DNA of 15,714 bases from positions 1 to 15,714 of the forward strand of contig QAKW01000074.1 of NCBI GenBank assembly GCA_003343605.1, read 5' to 3'. Shown in pieces: positions 13,658 through 15,714 of the stretch. Every line of letters starts with the position of its first letter. The stretch's first letter is position 1. The DNA is from Clostridiales bacterium (lineage in GTDB: Bacteria > Bacillota > Clostridia > Oscillospirales > QAKW01). The notes below the pieces were generated by a model. It ran no database searches. It saw only the letters and a program-made list of their open reading frames with translations, and had not been told where the DNA came from. The translations under genes and the position numbers were made by a program.

Positions 13658-15115
13658 TTATCCAAAAAGAGTAATTGGAAACAGTGCACAGGTAGGGCGT
13701 CCCGGGATTTCCGCTTCAACAATCACGCGGCAAACCGGCGGGAGCGGCTTTTCTGCCCGCAGGACAATACGCGCGCGGTCGCCGGCCGGGTGTTGATGAT
13801 CCAGATAAATCCGCCCGGAAAACGCATCTGCTGTCACTCCCTCAGGCAAATGGAGCCGGATGTTTACATGATGCGGATCCGGCATTTTATTGATAAATAC
13901 AAGCTCCGCCTGCAACTCTTCGCCCACGCAAAGAACCGGTTCCCGGTTCAATTCCACCCGAACACTCATCACCGGCGATTCCCAGGCATCATAAGAATAA
14001 CGAGACCGCTCCAAAAGATGCGCCTGCTGGTATTTTTTATATTCTTGATATTTTATAAAGTGCTGCGGCGCAAGGCTGCAGTCCCCGGCTGTATATTCAA
14101 CTGCTATATCATGGGCTTTCATCACAACCGGGATCATTTCCAACACCCGCTCAGTCAGAATCGTGCAGCTTTTCAGTGCTCTGACACGCCAGTAAGAAGA
14201 ATCTACCGCACAGGTCTTAATCCCATCGCCGATATAGGCGGCCCAATCCTGTGGAATGCCCTGCGTTCCATATAAAATGCCGAGAAAAGCACCAACCGTC
14301 GCGCCGGTACAATCGGTATCATCGCCGCAATCGATCGCAAGGATCATCGATTTTTTGAAATCTCCGCCGCCATAAAGCAGCCCCAGTGTAACAAAACCGA
14401 GATTGGCCGGGGCCTGAAACCAGCCCAGATCACTGCTGTCTTCCACCAGCGCGTTCCGCACTGATTTCCAGTCGTCGCCCCGATCAAACCCTTCCAAAAC
14501 CAGCTTAACACTCCGCGCCACCCGGCAGTCTTCTGGAATGGCAGCCAGAGCCTGCTCAATAATTGAGCGGATATCCTTTGCAAAAAAGGCAAGACTCTCA
14601 AGCGTTACTGTAAACTGCTCAGCATACGTGCCCTCACCCATGCCATGATCCACACAGGCGTCCATAAAGGCATACCGCCGCGCAATTTCAGGATAACCCG
14701 GTGCAACACACGCCCATATTTCCGATCGAATCCACGCGCCGTTGGAATTGCGCCATTTTTCATTCTGGTATTCGCCGGAAAGCGGCGGTAGCAGCCCGCC
14801 TTTTAAATTGGCCTTGCCGATCCCGTATTCGTTCCAATGGGGCGGTATGTAATTGACCCAGTATTCTCCAAGATCCCGGGCGGAGAGGGAGTAGGGCCCC
14901 ACCTCCTCCAGCGCGCAGAGCCAGATCAGTTGTAGATCCAGATCGTCATTGGGCAGCGGTTCTCCCTTTTCGGAAGCGTAGCCGCTGATATCCAGCAGTT
15001 CCCGCTTTCCCTCATAGGGCGCCCCCATTGTTCCGCCAATGTTTTTCCCAATCCAGCAGGCGTGGATTTTATCCCGCAGGATCTCCTTGTTTAATTGCGT
15101 CATCGTAATCACCAT
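13658..15115 (-). CDS. ADP-ribosylglycohydrolase-family protein with extra C-terminal domain
   Basis: A 485-residue protein whose first ~340 residues follow the all-helical ADP-ribosylglycohydrolase (DraG/ARH) fold. It starts with DKIHACWIGKNIGGTMGAPYEG. The first metal motif is NDDLD at 56-60 (usually TDDT), and the second is CGDDTDCTGATVGAF at 263-277 (usually GDTDT). Both acidic clusters are kept, so metal-dependent hydrolysis is likely, but the substitutions suggest a substrate other than ADP-ribosyl-arginine. Residues about 378-485 look like an added beta-sandwich-type domain (VRVELNREPVL, ELVFINK, VNIRLHLPEGV, ARIVLRAEKPL). No signal peptide is visible, so it is probably cytoplasmic. 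The ATG at 15115 has AAGGA upstream; an in-frame ATG at 15103 is an alternative. It follows an AraC-family gene by 80 bp with its own likely promoter. ADP-ribose, nucleoside or other ribosyl substrates are possible. Confidence 0.85.
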   Translation of the reverse strand: MVITMTQLNKEILRDKIHACWIGKNIGGTMGAPYEGKRELLDISGYASEKGEPLPNDDLDLQLIWLCALEEVGPYSLSARDLGEYWVNYIPPHWNEYGIGKANLKGGLLPPLSGEYQNEKWRNSNGAWIRSEIWACVAPGYPEIARRYAFMDACVDHGMGEGTYAEQFTVTLESLAFFAKDIRSIIEQALAAIPEDCRVARSVKLVLEGFDRGDDWKSVRNALVEDSSDLGWFQAPANLGFVTLGLLYGGGDFKKSMILAIDCGDDTDCTGATVGAFLGILYGTQGIPQDWAAYIGDGIKTCAVDSSYWRVRALKSCTILTERVLEMIPVVMKAHDIAVEYTAGDCSLAPQHFIKYQEYKKYQQAHLLERSRYSYDAWESPVMSVRVELNREPVLCVGEELQAELVFINKMPDPHHVNIRLHLPEGVTADAFSGRIYLDHQHPAGDRARIVLRAEKPLPPVCRVIVEAEIPGRPTCALFPITLFG

Positions 15116-15155
15116 TCCCTTTCCTTAAAGTGTTTTACGCTATCAGCCTAAGCGC

Positions 15156-15185
15156 ATTTTAACACAGGGAAAGGAACGGCGGCAA
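15156..15185 (-). promoter_or_regulatory. Possible promoter of the ADP-ribosylglycohydrolase-family gene
   Basis: On the minus strand TTGCCG (15180-15185) and TAAAAT (15156-15161) with 18-bp spacing, about 40 bp before the start codon. The spot between the AraC stop and this gene has no hairpin, so read-through from the regulator gene is also possible. Confidence 0.45.
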
Positions 15186-15195
15186 TATCCCGGCT

Positions 15196-15714
15196 TTACG
15201 TCTCTTTGTCCGTATTTTTTACTTTACGGTATTGCTGCGGTGTAAGGCCGGTTTTCTCCCGAAACAGCCGGTAAAAAACCGTTCGATTGCCAAAGCCCGC
15301 CTGCACGGCAATTTCTTCTGCTGAAAGCCGTGTGGTCTCCAGTAAGCGGCATGCCCGTTCCAGCCGGCTGCGGTTAATAAATTCTGTAAGCGTCAGCCCA
15401 AAATGTTCTTTAAAAAGGCGGCTGAAATACGAGGGATTGTAAAAACACTGGCGGGCAAGCCCCTCCAGCGTCAGTTTTTCCGCGCAATGTGCCCGGATAT
15501 ACTGCAAAAATTCCGGCGTCATCTGAAATTGTGCCGGTGTTTTCCCGCCGACCGACATTTCCCGAAAGATCATCGTGAGCAAAATGTTGACCTGTGCTTT
15601 CAGCACGGTTTCATAGCCGCTCTCCCGCCCGCTGTCTTCCTCTTCCATCCGCCGGATGAGTTGCTCCAGCCGGGCGCGTTTCCATCCTTCAAAATGAACG
15701 AGGGGGTGGCCGGT
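15196..15714 (-). CDS. AraC-family transcriptional regulator (partial, N-terminus beyond window)
   Basis: The last 172 codons of a minus-strand frame that stays open to the right edge; an internal ATG at 15648 is not the true start because the reading frame upstream (GHPLVHFEGWKRARLEQLIRR) matches the linker of typical AraC regulators. The C-terminal AraC/XylS DNA-binding domain covers roughly the last 100 residues. It has two HTH motifs: LTLEGLARQCFYNPSYFSRLF with FKEHFGLTLTEFINRSRLE, and LSAEEIAVQAGFGNRTVFYRL with FREKTGLTPQQYR. The missing N-terminus is probably a cupin-type ligand-binding domain, but this cannot be seen. It lies just upstream of the ADP-ribosylglycohydrolase-family gene on the same strand and may control it. 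Confidence 0.93.
   Translation of the reverse strand, partial: TGHPLVHFEGWKRARLEQLIRRMEEEDSGRESGYETVLKAQVNILLTMIFREMSVGGKTPAQFQMTPEFLQYIRAHCAEKLTLEGLARQCFYNPSYFSRLFKEHFGLTLTEFINRSRLERACRLLETTRLSAEEIAVQAGFGNRTVFYRLFREKTGLTPQQYRKVKNTDKET

Overview
The window reads as a chromosomal segment of an anaerobic, Clostridia-type Firmicute of roughly balanced GC. The grounds are strong GGAGG-type ribosome binding sites, tightly packed operons with ATGA overlaps, a complete-looking diaminopimelate (DAP)/lysine branch, a two-gene SUF-like Fe-S system without its own desulfurase, and a MarR plus heterodimeric ABC exporter unit. I see no IS element, phage gene, CRISPR array, tRNA or rRNA. The species is not identifiable from the sequence alone.

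Layout. Positions 1-3622 (+) hold the 3' end of dapB, an aspartokinase, lysA and a Cof-type HAD phosphatase, with gaps of 13 bp or less or overlaps: a DAP/lysine operon closed by a 23-bp perfect hairpin. Positions 3700-7442 (-) hold a convergent five-gene run in the order SufC-like ATPase, SufB/D-like scaffold, Nudix hydrolase, an uncharacterised 353-residue protein, and a NimA/PNPOx-like flavin-binding protein. The first two look like the minimal SmsCB (SUF-like) Fe-S assembly system. Positions 7517-11697 (-) hold a self-contained unit: a promoter with a perfect TATAAT, a TGTTAG/CTAACA operator, a MarR repressor and two half-size ABC exporters. The two nucleotide-binding domains are complementary in their defects, as in known heterodimeric multidrug exporters.

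Positions 11791-12626 (-) hold an OmpR-type response regulator with no histidine kinase in view and an altered acidic pocket. A 578-bp AT-rich gap separates it from a divergent small XRE-family regulator at 13205-13519 (+), which has a perfect 16-bp palindrome just upstream of its likely promoter. Positions 13618-15714 (-) hold an ADP-ribosylglycohydrolase-family enzyme with an extra C-terminal domain and, upstream of it, an AraC-family regulator cut by the window edge.

The clearest candidates for new biology are the uncharacterised 353-residue protein translated with the minimal Fe-S system, the unusual ADP-ribosylglycohydrolase, and the orphan response regulator. Nothing here is clearly a wholly new defence or mobile system.
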